DNA of 64,000 bases from Schizochytrium sp. TIO01 (Eukaryota > Sar > Bigyra > Thraustochytrida > Thraustochytriidae). Shown one piece after another: positions 53,767 through 64,000 of this stretch (position 1 is the first letter of the stretch; each line of letters starts with the position of its first letter). The notes beneath the pieces were generated by a model. It was not told where the DNA came from. It saw nothing but the letters and a program-made list of their open reading frames with translations, and did no database searches. Position numbers and translations under genes: made by a program. The DNA lies in NCBI GenBank assembly GCA_004764695.1, contig SMSO01000025.1, forward strand, positions 1,783,102 to 1,847,101, read 5' to 3'.

Positions 53767-55205
53767 TCTAATACATAAACTACTTCTTTACGTGTTTGCT
53801 GAACTGCTTGACTTCTTTCTCTATTTCATGCTTATTTCTTCCTGCTTGAATATCTCACTGTCAAGGTAACGTAAGTCCATATTTACCTTCGAGCGAAAAT
53901 AATAAAAGATTAATGCATCAAGGTGTGAAGCAAATGCATGTAAGAACTTGGAAAACAGAATGAAGCTTGAAACAAATCCTTGATCATTTTTCGCCGGAAA
54001 GGTTTGAACAGATACGGTTGGCGATCTAGATGTACTTGAAACTTGTATGCATGCGTGCTTTCCTTTCGACACCTGCGAGCATGAGGAGAGCTATTGTCTC
54101 AGATGCTTACGAAATTCTCTAGCTAGATATTTGTAAAATTCCTTTCTTTCAATCGTTGGGTGCTGCACCTTGAATACGAAGCCCTCAAACCAAGCCACGC
54201 GTGCTTTCATGCTTTCCTTCTTCTTGGCATTTGAAAATAGAGAAGTATGCGTGAACATACGTGCATGCAAGTTTTGACTGCGTAGCAGACTTGATTATCA
54301 TCCCATACCTTCATTGCTATTATCTGTTACGTCTAGTCAGCATTGCTACTTTCAAAACTAGCTAATCGTATTTACAATGTTGCAGAGACTGCAGCTGGAT
54401 ACGAACCTACTACGGCTTGCGTGTATTCTTCTAAATGTAGTTTTGGATTTTGGATGTTGTTTTCTTTATCACAAAGCTAGATTGAAGATTTTGAAGTTTC
54501 TAGTAAACCTCGGAACAAAACTGTAATACAAATACCAAAATCTGGATAGCCAAATCCCATAATTAGAGTTAAACAATGGCCTACTCTGCTTAAATTACAA
54601 GCGAGGATAATGCAAACCTACAAGTGGTAAATTTATACCTGCAACAAAGAACCATTAAGTTGTCCGAAGTCTTCACAATATATTTTTCTTTATTCAAGGC
54701 TTCCGGCACATAAGAATCTATTTTGCTCTTCTTTATCACGCAAGAGTCTTCCGAACCCCAAAGTAGTATATATATATTCCGGCTAGAAAGGAGCATAAAC
54801 TTACTCGAAATCTTCACAAATCTATATATTTTTTCAATTCAAGGCTGTGTGCAATTAAGAGTCTACATTGCTTCTTTTCGCCGCAAACTGATATCAACAT
54901 TACTTAATTATAAACATCGAAAGTCGGATATTGGTAACTTTTGGTTTCGGTGGATTTTCATTATGAAGACACGGCGAGTTCCTCCAGGTCGAGAGGCTTG
55001 AAGCAAGAGAGGCCTACTTTACATTGCAGGACATAGGAATCAGGTACAAAAAGAGTAAATGTGATTGCAAGCGAAGATATGGTTGTTTGTTCTTTTATAA
55101 AAAGTTGTATTGTTTTCATACGAATTGCTAAAGTCGTAGGGGGTTGAAATCGTAGCAAGAGTCTTCTGGAAATGGAGTAGTAGTAAAACAGGAATTAGCA
55201 GGAAT
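53767..55205. other. convergent gene-free spacer with a diverged direct repeat
   Basis: About 1.4 kb of AT-rich DNA between the SOD-like and helicase genes. It contains two related segments of about 80 bases (see repeat entry). Short frames present are not supported as genes. Confidence 0.4.
54664..54891. repeat. diverged direct repeat, two copies of about 80 bases
   Basis: Copy A starts CGAAGTCTTCACAATATATT at 54664; copy B starts CGAAATCTTCACAAATCTAT at about 54807. Both continue with T-rich sequence, ATTCAAGGCT, an (A)TTAAGA/ATAAGA(G/A)TCTA motif, and GCTTCTTT/GCTCTTCTTT. The copies differ by several substitutions and small gaps. Confidence 0.65.
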
Positions 55206-58200
55206 TTATCTCCGCTTGAACTTGCGCTTGGACTTAAACTTGCTGCTTCCCATTTTACCACCCTTGCGGAGACCACCCTTAGAAAGATCAGCCTCCTTGA
55301 AGATAGGTGCATCTGAGGCACCATTGTTCTTTTTGCTCTTCTTGCGTGTGCGAGAGTCAAGCATGTGAAGACCTTCGCCAGGTGCAAGCTCAGAGCCAAA
55401 TCCTGAAAAGGAGTCCACAGCGTACTTGGCACGCTGCTTAATAGGCTTCGCTGGTCTCTTGTATTCCTCAGGGTCAAGGCCTTCCTCGCGAGCACGCTGC
55501 TCACGCTTCTTCTCACGAAGAGCCTTCTTACGGGCCTCGGCCTCATCATCGACGATGAGGCCTCCAAACTTGCCTGCTTCTGCCTCGCGAACCTTACGTT
55601 TGCTAGCACGAGCGGAAGCGGCAACCTTGCCGTCATCCTTGCGGAGAACACCTTCGTAATCCGAAGGGCGCTTCTTCGGTCGACGCTCCTGCACATCCTC
55701 GCCTTCTTCCTCAGCAGCAGCGGCATCCATGGCCTCAAGCTGTGCAAGGCGACGACGCTTGGCACGTGTCATACGGTGAGGCCGCTTATCCTTATCATCC
55801 TCCTTCTTTGAACCTTCGGCTTCGAGAAGAGCTTGTTTACGTGCACGTGCACGACCTTGGGGAGTTTGGTCCTCCGCATTGGCATCAGCCTCAATCATCC
55901 GAGCACGAGTGGCCTCACGAATAGCCTCCTTCTCGGTCTGAGATTGAAACCACTCACGCTTCGGCTTAGACATGATCTCCTCACGATTTTGGATACGGCG
56001 TTGAGCACGTTCGACTTCTGCCTCAGCACCACGCAATTCACGCTCGACACGCTCCTGACGAAGAACATCTTCGATTTCGGGCTCAAAGTCGGCGATACGC
56101 TCACGAAGAGCCTCAACAACACCATCTGGGATGGTGCGACTCTTGACGTTTTGCTGAGAGCGACGCAACACCTCCTTGGTAAGCATACGCTGGCGCTCGC
56201 CAGTCAGAGTCACAGAGCGACCACCGCGACCAGCACGAGCAGTACGACCGACACGGTGAACGTAAGTTGAGAGATCATTAGGCATCTCGTAGTTGATGAC
56301 GACCTCGACACCCTTGATATCAAGACCACGAGACGCAACGTCTGTACAAAGCAAGAAGTCAACTTCACCATCACGGAAGCGCTGAAGCGACTCCAGACGC
56401 TGACGCTGGGTCAGGTTACCGTGCAATTCGGCGGCCTTGAGACCAAAGAGTCCAAAGAGAATACCAAACCGGTGGGTGCGGACTTTTGCACGGAAGAAAA
56501 TAATCACCTTGGACTTGAAGCTACGAGTACAGAGACCGAGAAGCATGGATTCGCGATCGCCCTCGCGCTGAGGTTTGACACGGACGAACTCCTGAACAAG
56601 ACGGGATGCCATATCGTACAAGGGGTCAGTCTCAACACGCACAGCACGCTTCAGACTCAAGTCTGCAAGCTCGTTCACAGAAGTGGTCATGGTAGCAGAA
56701 AAGAGAAGAGTTTGACGGTTCTTCGGACAGAAGTCAACAATCTGCATGACTTCATCATTAAATCCGAGCTCCAAGAGACGATCAGCCTCATCCAAAATGA
56801 GAATTTCTACATCGTCAAGATCAACGGACTTGGTATTGAGAACGTGATCAATAAGACGACCGGGAGTTGCGACAACAATATCAGGACGAGCGCGGAGTTC
56901 CATGGCCTGTGCATCCATTGACAGACCACCGACCACAGCGGTCATAGTGATGTCGGTGAATTGAGCAAGGGCCTCAGCCATACTCAGAACCTGCTGCGTC
57001 AATTCACGGGTCGGGGTCACGATCAAAACGCGTGTTGCCTTGATACGCTTCGGGCGGAACAAGAGACGCTCTAGAACAGGAAGCAAGAAAGCAGCAGTCT
57101 TACCAGATCCAGTTGCAGCACTACCACAGATATCGCGACCAGCCATTGCATACGGAATGGACCGGGCCTGAATAGGGGTCGGGCGGTCGAACTTGAGAAC
57201 TTGAGTAGCACGAATGAGCGGGCGCGACAGGTTGAGTTGTGCAAAAGTTTCGATCGAGGCAGCCTGAATTTTATTCTTCTTGTTCTCCTTTTCCAGGAGC
57301 TCCATCTTCTGCTTAGTCCGCTTGCGAACCTTCTCCAAGACCTCAGAGTTCGCACCCATCTCACGAGAAAAGTCCTCATCTCCCTCCTCTCCTTCCTCGT
57401 CATCCTCATCTTCTTCGTCTGAGCTAGCCTGAGGTTTCTGCGGCTTACTGTTGTCAATCACAAGATCAATATCTTCGCCAGCCTCTTCTGCTGCGGCTGC
57501 TTGGGCTCCAAGGGCCTCCGCAGCCTCGTGCTGGCCTTCCGCAGCAAGCTCCTGTTGAGCTTGGCGCAAAGCACGTGCCTGGAGAGCTTTCTTAATTTTT
57601 TCGTCGAGAGAAGTTGTGGCGGCTTGAGAAGGATCTTCACGAGATTTGATTCGCTCGATAGCGCTGGTGAAATCCCAAGACTCAGGAGCAATTTTGTGTT
57701 CATCCTCATCATCGGAGTCCTCTTCATCAGAGTCAATGCCGTCTAGGAATACATTGGTGCTCAGTTCCGGTGCGTCGTCGTCAAGTTTTTGGGTCTTGAG
57801 GTCGCGAGCACGCTGCTCACGGCGTGTCAGAGTTTTCTTGCTGGAGTTATCAGAGCCCGAGACTTCCTGCTCCGGCTGTTTCTCAAGATCCTCTTCATCA
57901 CCCTCTGCCACACGCTGGCTGCTCTTCTTGGAGACAACGAGAGATGAGAGGCCTGCCGGAACTCGTTTGGCGTTCGTACTTGATGATGTCTCGGTGGCAT
58001 TGGTTTTATCAGCAGCTTCTGCTGTTGACGAACTCTTGGAGTTCTTCTGGTTGGCACTTCCGGCCTTGGAGCTGGATGCAGTCTTGGCCTTGGTTACCTT
58101 ACGATCCTCCTTGGACTTCTTCTGATCTCCTTGTTCGTTTGCCAAAGTGTCGATGTCTTGCTCATCGTCACTCTCAATGGTCATCACAAAGCCTGCCACC

Positions 58201-58211
58201 TCGCGAACCAT
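55206..58211 (-). CDS. DDX27: DEAD-box RNA helicase Drs1/DDX27
   Basis: A 1001-aa nucleolar-type DEAD-box ATPase that in other eukaryotes acts in 60S ribosomal subunit maturation. The N-terminal third is acidic and low-complexity. The core has Q motif PTPIQARSIP, motif I AATGSGKT (near 369), Ia PTRELTQQV, Ib ATPGRLIDHV, II DEAD followed by RLLELGF (near 475), III SAT (near 503), IV IIFF, V LLCTDVASRGLDI and VI HRVGRTARAGR (near 653). RLLELGF, LTQRQRLESLQRF and the downstream RTIPDGVVEALRERI segment are Drs1/DDX27-like. The C-terminus is a long Lys/Arg-rich coiled region ending FKSKRKFKRR, suited to nucleolar targeting. ATG at 58211. Intronless, full length. UTP6, another ribosome-biogenesis factor, lies 5.7 kb away. 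Confidence 0.95.
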   Translation of the reverse strand: MVREVAGFVMTIESDDEQDIDTLANEQGDQKKSKEDRKVTKAKTASSSKAGSANQKNSKSSSTAEAADKTNATETSSSTNAKRVPAGLSSLVVSKKSSQRVAEGDEEDLEKQPEQEVSGSDNSSKKTLTRREQRARDLKTQKLDDDAPELSTNVFLDGIDSDEEDSDDEDEHKIAPESWDFTSAIERIKSREDPSQAATTSLDEKIKKALQARALRQAQQELAAEGQHEAAEALGAQAAAAEEAGEDIDLVIDNSKPQKPQASSDEEDEDDEEGEEGDEDFSREMGANSEVLEKVRKRTKQKMELLEKENKKNKIQAASIETFAQLNLSRPLIRATQVLKFDRPTPIQARSIPYAMAGRDICGSAATGSGKTAAFLLPVLERLLFRPKRIKATRVLIVTPTRELTQQVLSMAEALAQFTDITMTAVVGGLSMDAQAMELRARPDIVVATPGRLIDHVLNTKSVDLDDVEILILDEADRLLELGFNDEVMQIVDFCPKNRQTLLFSATMTTSVNELADLSLKRAVRVETDPLYDMASRLVQEFVRVKPQREGDRESMLLGLCTRSFKSKVIIFFRAKVRTHRFGILFGLFGLKAAELHGNLTQRQRLESLQRFRDGEVDFLLCTDVASRGLDIKGVEVVINYEMPNDLSTYVHRVGRTARAGRGGRSVTLTGERQRMLTKEVLRRSQQNVKSRTIPDGVVEALRERIADFEPEIEDVLRQERVERELRGAEAEVERAQRRIQNREEIMSKPKREWFQSQTEKEAIREATRARMIEADANAEDQTPQGRARARKQALLEAEGSKKEDDKDKRPHRMTRAKRRRLAQLEAMDAAAAEEEGEDVQERRPKKRPSDYEGVLRKDDGKVAASARASKRKVREAEAGKFGGLIVDDEAEARKKALREKKREQRAREEGLDPEEYKRPAKPIKQRAKYAVDSFSGFGSELAPGEGLHMLDSRTRKKSKKNNGASDAPIFKEADLSKGGLRKGGKMGSSKFKSKRKFKRR

Positions 58212-59245
58212 CTTGCCGTCTAGAGCAATTTAGCGCACAGCGCCAGCAAAACTCGCTCTTGCAGCTACTTCCGGCCTGAATGACCGGCCAAAGCAAGCGG
58301 ATGCCGCTCGCCTACCAAATCCTCCGCAGACCTCAACAGGTCCTCGCCTTGATTTGCTTTGCTTCGCAGTGACGAGCTCGCTATTTCTGCTGTTCCCAAT
58401 GTCACTTCGTTGTTGGATGGTGGACTCAGTGGTCGCCAGCAATTCTGCACAAAGACTCCCCGCGTTCCCATGCTTCCCTATTAATACTAAACATGATAGT
58501 CGTCTATATATAGTGGAGGTATTTATTCATTCAAGATGAAAGAATGGGACTTGGGGAGTGGCATCTCGAGGACTCAGAGACAGCGCGAGGAGCAAGGATA
58601 GGTGAATAGACTAAAAATGAACCCAGACATATGCGAAGACACGGGAGAAGAAATAATAATTTGAATAACTGGAGACCTTTAAAAATTGTTTTCATAAGGA
58701 ATAAATTTAGTCAACTGTGGAAACATACCAAAGCAGAGTCGTAATGCTAATCTCTTTTACGGAATTGTAGAGAAAAATGATATGCAAATAATTTATGAAA
58801 TTTCGTGTGAATGGTTCGGCCAATCGTTTAGATTGGTGTATCAAGGTGCCGTTAGGCTTCCTTATTGTCTAGAACCAGCATTCACTCAGGAGAAAATGCA
58901 TTTTTTGCAAGGATTGTTTAATAAGTTCGTGTACCAAGTGTCGTGCCCCTGTACTTCTTTTTTAGTTTAGAATATGATGTCAGAAATAACGTTTTCTAGC
59001 AAAACTGCAACAAATAAGGACTACAACGATTAAGAGAACCTTATACTTGTTTCTAAAGCTGACTTAGCAGTCCTGAGAACAGGGATAAAAAACAATGCCG
59101 AGGCCAAATTCGACGAGGCAGAATTTGAGGAAACTTTTCCCCAACAACAGCTATCACGATTTGAAAAAAAGAAAAGAAGGTTCAAACTCAACAATCAACA
59201 GCTTTTAAAAAACAAATCAGCACCACGGTAATCATATCTGATACT
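58212..59245. other. gene-free spacer between two minus-strand genes
   Basis: About 1 kb with the presumed helicase promoter near 58212-58500 and AT-rich sequence beyond. I see no gene, RNA or repeat. Confidence 0.4.
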
Positions 59246-62200
59246 TTACTCCTCATTTGCAACGAAATAGGCAACGACTTCATCCGTAGCCAACTCAAGA
59301 GGTGAAGCACCTGCTTCATCTCGCTGGTCTTTGGAAGCGCCACGATGCAGTAGTATTTCAACGCAGGAGACGTGCCCCTTACTACAAGCAATGTGTAGCA
59401 GTGTAGTAGCTTTATCATCGACACTTAAACTCTCTGTGACCAATGAAGGTTCCGCCTCACACAAGGCAACCAGGCAATTAAATTTACCCTCAGCAGTTGC
59501 TAGTATACTTAACTCACGTACTAACTCAAAAGAGTCTAATGCCCCTAAAACGGAAAGAGTTTCTGAGGAATCAGGACTTGACTCACCGCAAGCTAACCGA
59601 GCCAAAGCCGGTATGTCTATTTCACTCTCATCTACAACAATACCCTTTGCAAACTGAAGAAGAATAGAAAGCATCTTTGGATGTCCACTTGATATAGCCA
59701 ATTCTAGGTCACGCTGAACATCAAAAGCCTCATGATAAGTCGCAAGTATCATTCCTGCAATGTCTACTGAGTTTGTCTTAATCGATTTTTCAAAACACTC
59801 GCGAATTCCCAAGTCTCTTACGGTATACTCCTTGTCACCTTCAGATGTGTCTTCTATGAAATTAAGAGCCGTATCTAAGATCAATTTGAAGCCTTGATTG
59901 AAAGTCTTCGTTACTGCTAGAAGCAACAGTTCGCGGAACAGAGCAATAGAAGCATCTGCACGCGATAAAAGTATTGAGAGACAGCTTTCATGGCGACCCT
60001 CGGTTGCAAGAAACAGTGCATGGTGATTTTGTTTATCCTTGTGAAGAATTCGGGTTTTGCTTTCTTTGTCTGCTTTGAGCAGTGCTTGTAGCATATTCGA
60101 GCAGCCAAATTTAGCAGCTAGGTGGATTGGGAATTGACCGTCTCGATTTGCGATCACAATACATTCGTGTCCAAGATGAGGGAGCAAATCTGGCGAACGC
60201 TCGTCAGTAGTAATGTTCGTACACGCAGAATGAAGTGCTGTGTCCCCATGAAAGTTTGTCTCTGATGGAGAAATACCCATTTGTAAGATTCGTGAAACAG
60301 TGCGTTCGGCACAAGTGTAGGCTGCACTGTGTAGAATGGTGTTGCCCAACTTATCTCGAACAGATAAAAGGTTCAACTTTGACGCTTGCAATGAACGAAG
60401 CAAGTTTCCTGTAAGACAATCACTTGCACACAAAGCATGCAAAGCGGTAGTCCCAGAGCTATCTGGCTGAGTGAGACACTCTTCTAAGTCTCCCTTTGCC
60501 TTCTTTAGCAAAAGTTCTAATACCTTTTCGCTATTTGCAGCATGGTGGAAGACGTTGCGGCCCATCGCGTCGTGCTGGCTTGAAATGAGATCAGCGTTTG
60601 CTACAAGTCTTACAATATCAATAGCATCTGCACTAGCAGCTGCCATAAGAACTGACAGACCTACCTCTGGTGCTTGATACTCAACAGGGAAGCCAGCTTC
60701 AACAGCAGCCCGTGTTTTTAAGAATGCCTTGTCGCCACGCGTTCGGATAACTTGAACGAGCTTTTCTGGAGATTCGAGAATGCGGCGCAATTCCTCCTCA
60801 GTTACGACATCATTCTCCATATCAATTTGCCATCCCCCAGATAACAACTCCGCACATTCTTCCTCATTTGCCAATACAGCTAGCTTCCAAGGAGTGCGGC
60901 CTTGCAGGTCTTGCTTTTGAACATCAGCATTCCCTTCATCAATTAGATACTGTACAATAGTGGTCAGACCACGCTTAGCGGCTAGATGAAGAGGTGTCGA
61001 GCCTTCTGAATCAACCACCTCAACATTCGCATGGCCTGCTTCAACAAGGTGTTTGACGAGTTCGATTGATGGGTTCTTGCCCATAATTGCAAGATGCAAA
61101 GGCGCCCGCTGGAGAGGTTCAGTGGGAGCAACCTGGTTAGCATCAAGATCACGTAGCAGCAGTGGCAATATTAACGTTTCTAGTCCAGCTTGGCAAGCAT
61201 CGTGCAGTAAAGTTCGCCCAACTGTTGGTACTTTGCATTTCTTAGCAAGAAGCATTTCTGCAATTTCTACATGAGCGCCTCGAGTTGCAAGCACGACACC
61301 CGTTTGGCCTGCATCATTTTCGTGGTCAATGTTTAGACCCCACTTGATGGCCTTGCGTGCCATTTTCCTGTAACCAAAACGACAAGCAATGGTCAACACA
61401 CTATCACCATGCAGGTCTTCTAAATCTAGACAGCTTTCAAACTCATGAAGGTCTTCAACCTCTTGACGTCTTCCCAGACGTGCTTGAAAGAAAATATCTG
61501 TAAGCTTTTCGTCTAGCATTGACGCAGTATGAATGCGTGCTAGTTTGCCTCTTATGATACGCTGAATGTTTATAGATGCCCACACTTGTTGACGTTGTGC
61601 TATTCTAGCCCTTATGAAACACACCCTTGCGCGACCATAGAGCCAACCTCTACAAACCCGTTGAATGGACAGTGTTGCAGCTTCTTGCATAAGATGTTCA
61701 TGCTCGTGTTGAACTTCATCGAGTTTCATTCGACATGCTACACCTCGAGCAATAGCCTGAATTAAAATCGCTGCTCTGAATCGAACAGCCTTTTCTTGCT
61801 GGTTTTGGAGCAGGGCAACTCGCTTGCGGGAATATATACATCGCCAAGCACACTGAATACGAATGCAGCTTTGCCTTTGTCGTCGAGTTTGAACAGACCG
61901 TGCTCGTTTTTTACCAAGATGCCACATACGGTAGTAAGACTGAATAAGAGAGGTCGCTCTAAGAACTCTTTCTTCTTGCTTGCGTTGGCGTAGACTCTCG
62001 AGACAGCGGTAGCTCAAAGCGCGGCGTATAAAAGCACACATCTTTGTAGCTGATTCGTTGAGGCGCTCTACGCGCTGAGTGCATCGCTCTTTGTTTGTAG
62101 CCCTCTGAGCAAGGAACATACGGGACATGGACTGAATCTTGATGCTTGCTCTCTCTCTATGCTCTTCAGCTCTCTTTGCGCTCTCTGCAAGCTCCAGCTT

Positions 62201-62852
62201 GAGACGGATTTGCTTCGAGATTACCTGATAAGAGCGCTGCATTTTTCTTTGCAAGCGAAGCCTTCCTGCGTTCCGTTTAAGCCACCGACGCATAAGGAAC
62301 CCACGAACTGTTCCTCTGTAAAATGACTGCTGCCTGGTTTTCGACACTTATGCGTTGCTCGCGCCTGATGCCTAGTTTATTCAAGAATGCCGCCTCTTCG
62401 CAACGAAGGTCTTTCTGCACCTGCACTGATGCAGAAAGGTCCTTAACTCGAGGCCTTTTTGATTCAAATGGAGAACGAAGCTTGCTTACAGTACTAATAT
62501 TAGGCGCTCCACGATTTAGCTTGCTACTTTCGTCTGCGGAAAGAGCATTTTGCCATTTTTCATTGACAGATGATCGAATCGTACAGATCACAGAGACAAC
62601 ATTGCTTTGGGTAGAACGACGGGAGGTGAACCATAAATTCCTATCTGGTGTAATACATGGCCGCTGTTTAACCTCCGTGTCTGTGTCTCCCGATAGGAGT
62701 TCGTCAAGCTGGAATTCATCAAGTACTGTGCGGCTAAACTCATTACTCGATTCAAGAAGAACCCCTGCAGCTGCTCTTTCTGCAAGCTCAGAAGGGCTGA
62801 GCGATGCCTCGGCGAGGACTTGCATTGCAAATTTAGCAGGGTCGGCCGTCAT
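59246..62852 (-). CDS. IQ-motif and ankyrin-repeat protein, one frame break
   Basis: Two frames joined by a one-base shift make one gene of 1,201 aa. From ATG 62852 about 180 residues of unassigned sequence lead into an IQ motif that is split by the break: AAVILQ in the first frame, GTVRGFLMRRWLKR in the second. Deleting one base (A on the minus strand, about 62315) gives LQGTVRGFLMR, an exact IQxxxRGxxxR match. More IQ-like motifs follow (IKIQSMSRMFLAQR, LIQSYYRMWHLGKK, IRIQCAWRCIYSRKR, LIQAIARGVACRMK, SIQRVCRGWLYGR, INIQRIIRGKLAR), binding sites for calmodulin-like light chains. About 14 ankyrin-type repeats follow (GSTPLHLAAKRGL, GRTPWKLAVLA, GDTALHSACTN, GQFPIHLAAKFGC, ATTLLHIACSKGH). It may link calcium signalling to a scaffold. 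No catalytic domain. Confidence 0.82.
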
Positions 62853-63878
62853 TCTTTCTCCTTAGCCCTGCAATTACAAATAGCCACAAGCTAGTGTATA
62901 AGTTGGTTTCGAACCACCTTCGCTAATCCTCAAGGTTCGTCAAAAGTTGCTCAATTTGGGGTTTTATAGCCAGAACTATTCAGTACTCAACCTTGCTCTA
63001 TATTTTGTGTACTCTACGATACAGGCTCCCGTCCTTAGAGGCACCAATCCGCTGGCAGGCTGAACACACGTGCTCCCTCAGGAGCAGGAGACACTGGAGC
63101 GCAGCGAGTGAAACAAAGTTTAAGTGAGACCCTTTTTACACCATGTCCCTGTATTCTGGTGTTCAATGAATAAACATATATATCATTCGCAACAAAGCGT
63201 TGTTACACACACATTTCTACCCCAAAATAAAATAGAACTTGGTATTACTATACCTAATTGATAACCTCAAAGACGCAAGCTTAACAATCAAAGATATAGG
63301 GGAAATAAATATAGTAGACGTTTTAAAAGACGAGGTTTTATGCTATTCCTGACGATTTGGCTTTTTATCATCTTGATATTTATCTTTGTCGTTCTCACAA
63401 TACTAAGCTTTAGCTTGAGAGACTTTAACCTATCCGTAAGCTCCAGCCTTTCCAAGAGTTTCTACCTGTATTTTTTAATTAGCGCAGCTCCCTGAGCTAC
63501 ACTAACTTCATCTTTGGTCATTCAACACTAGTATGCCACCTTTCTACCGGATCTGAGCACAACCCACTACACGCTCACAAGAGGTGTGCACCAACCGTAT
63601 ATAAGCCTCTTTCCAAAGTATTTAGGCCTCTTAAGGGGGCCAGTCAATTTGGGGTTGCGCAGACTAAGCAAAGACCAATAAATAATGGTGAAGAGAGGAA
63701 GAGCATAGTTAAAGAAGCATTGGACCATTGGTTCGCGCGACTTTGGGCCCAGTTCTGCCCCGTTTAGAACCGTGTTTGGGCTTACGAAGGCGGTCCTCGC
63801 GGCGCTGGAGCCGGAGTTTTCTGTACAAGCGTTGTCCCTGAGAGGTTTAGCAACCGAGGCGGTGCTCGGGTAAGCACC
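62853..63878. other. divergent spacer between IQ/ankyrin gene and UTP6
   Basis: About 1 kb, AT-rich at 63130-63480 and more GC-rich just upstream of UTP6. Promoters of both genes must lie here. The 66-codon minus-strand frame at 63782-63982 overlaps the UTP6 start and is a shadow. Nothing else is supported. Confidence 0.4.
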
Positions 63879-64000
63879 ATGGCGGACAATGTGCAGCGCA
63901 TCCTGGAGGGTATGATCCCTGAGCTGGAGGACCTCCAGGAGCGCGGCATTTTTGAGGCTGACGAGATCAGGGAAATCGTCAAAACACGCAGAGATTTTGA
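63879..64000 (+). CDS. UTP6: UTP6, U3 snoRNP small-subunit processome protein (5' part only)
   Basis: The window ends 40 codons into this gene. The visible N-terminus reads MADNVQRILEGMIPELEDLQ, then ERGIFEADEIREIVKTRRDFE, which matches the start of UTP6: 'v...iE.miPELedLe..giFs..Ei..Iv+kRr.fE'. UTP6 is a HAT-repeat component of the SSU processome that processes 18S pre-rRNA in the nucleolus. The ATG lies in a strong context (CACCATGG). The rest of the gene, including any introns, is outside the window. The match covers a short but characteristic stretch, so the identification is good but not certain. Confidence 0.85.
   Translation, partial: MADNVQRILEGMIPELEDLQERGIFEADEIREIVKTRRDF

Noticed and set aside
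62900-62920. GGTTCGAAACC resembling a tRNA B box
   Set aside because: The T-stem does not pair and no cloverleaf can be formed with the flanks.
63782-63982. 66-codon minus-strand ORF at the right end
   Set aside because: Overlaps the UTP6 start region on the opposite strand; the UTP6-like reading is much better supported.

Overview
The window is nuclear DNA of a eukaryotic microbe, not bacterial. Genes are monocistronic, lie on both strands with long spacers, and several are split by short GT-AG introns with good GTAAGT/GTGAGT donors. A large membrane protein carries a stalk of PTxxPTxx repeats, a style common in stramenopiles (diatoms, labyrinthulomycetes, oomycetes). Together with SWEET, Rab5, RidA and DUF4833 homologues and mostly intron-poor genes, this suggests a heterotrophic stramenopile, perhaps a labyrinthulomycete. 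That placement is an inference.

Layout. 0-5.6 kb: J-domain ER co-chaperone (-), YIPF6-like Golgi protein (+), a small protein gene with a proposed 7-nt first exon (-), and a TPR-methyltransferase fusion (+). 6.6-8.3 kb: RRM/RGG SR-like splicing factor (-). 10.6-15.1 kb: Rab5 (+), EMC8/9 (-) and Rab geranylgeranyltransferase beta (-). 16.9-18.2 kb: a four-exon RidA-family gene with an apparent mitochondrial presequence (+). 18.2-25.4 kb: a 7.2-kb gene-free island packed with many different tetranucleotide microsatellites and a nested GAAT-type satellite. 25.4-27.9 kb: SWEET transporter (+) and DUF4833 protein (-). 31.5-34.1 kb: PT-repeat/EGF/transmembrane protein (+). 35.7-36.7 kb: anamorsin/Dre2 (+). 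37.0-39.2 kb: unknown protein with a possible PH-like N-terminus (-). 40.5-46.5 kb: sulfotransferase (+) facing a very large multi-TM class-3 lipase (-). 48.7-49.9 kb: RGG-WD40 protein (-). 53.3 kb: Cu/Zn-SOD-like protein (+). 55.2-58.2 kb: Drs1/DDX27 DEAD-box helicase (-). 59.2-62.9 kb: IQ/ankyrin protein (-). 63.9 kb to the end: 5' end of UTP6 (+).

Functional themes. The first 15 kb are rich in secretory and endomembrane genes, including Rab5 and the beta subunit of the enzyme that prenylates it. Two ribosome-biogenesis genes (Drs1/DDX27 and UTP6) sit near the right end. Both may be chance. The most striking single gene is the SOD-like protein: it keeps the fold signature but has lost three of four copper ligands, one zinc ligand, both disulfide cysteines and the catalytic arginine. 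Its codon use looks strongly biased, as in a well-expressed gene.

Four long genes (SR-like factor, PH-like protein, lipase, IQ/ankyrin protein) each contain exactly one frame break. In each, a single-base change joins two intact halves and gives a total length divisible by three. This looks more like indel errors in the assembly, or recent mutations, than decayed pseudogenes. No tRNA, rRNA, transposon or CRISPR array could be supported by eye.
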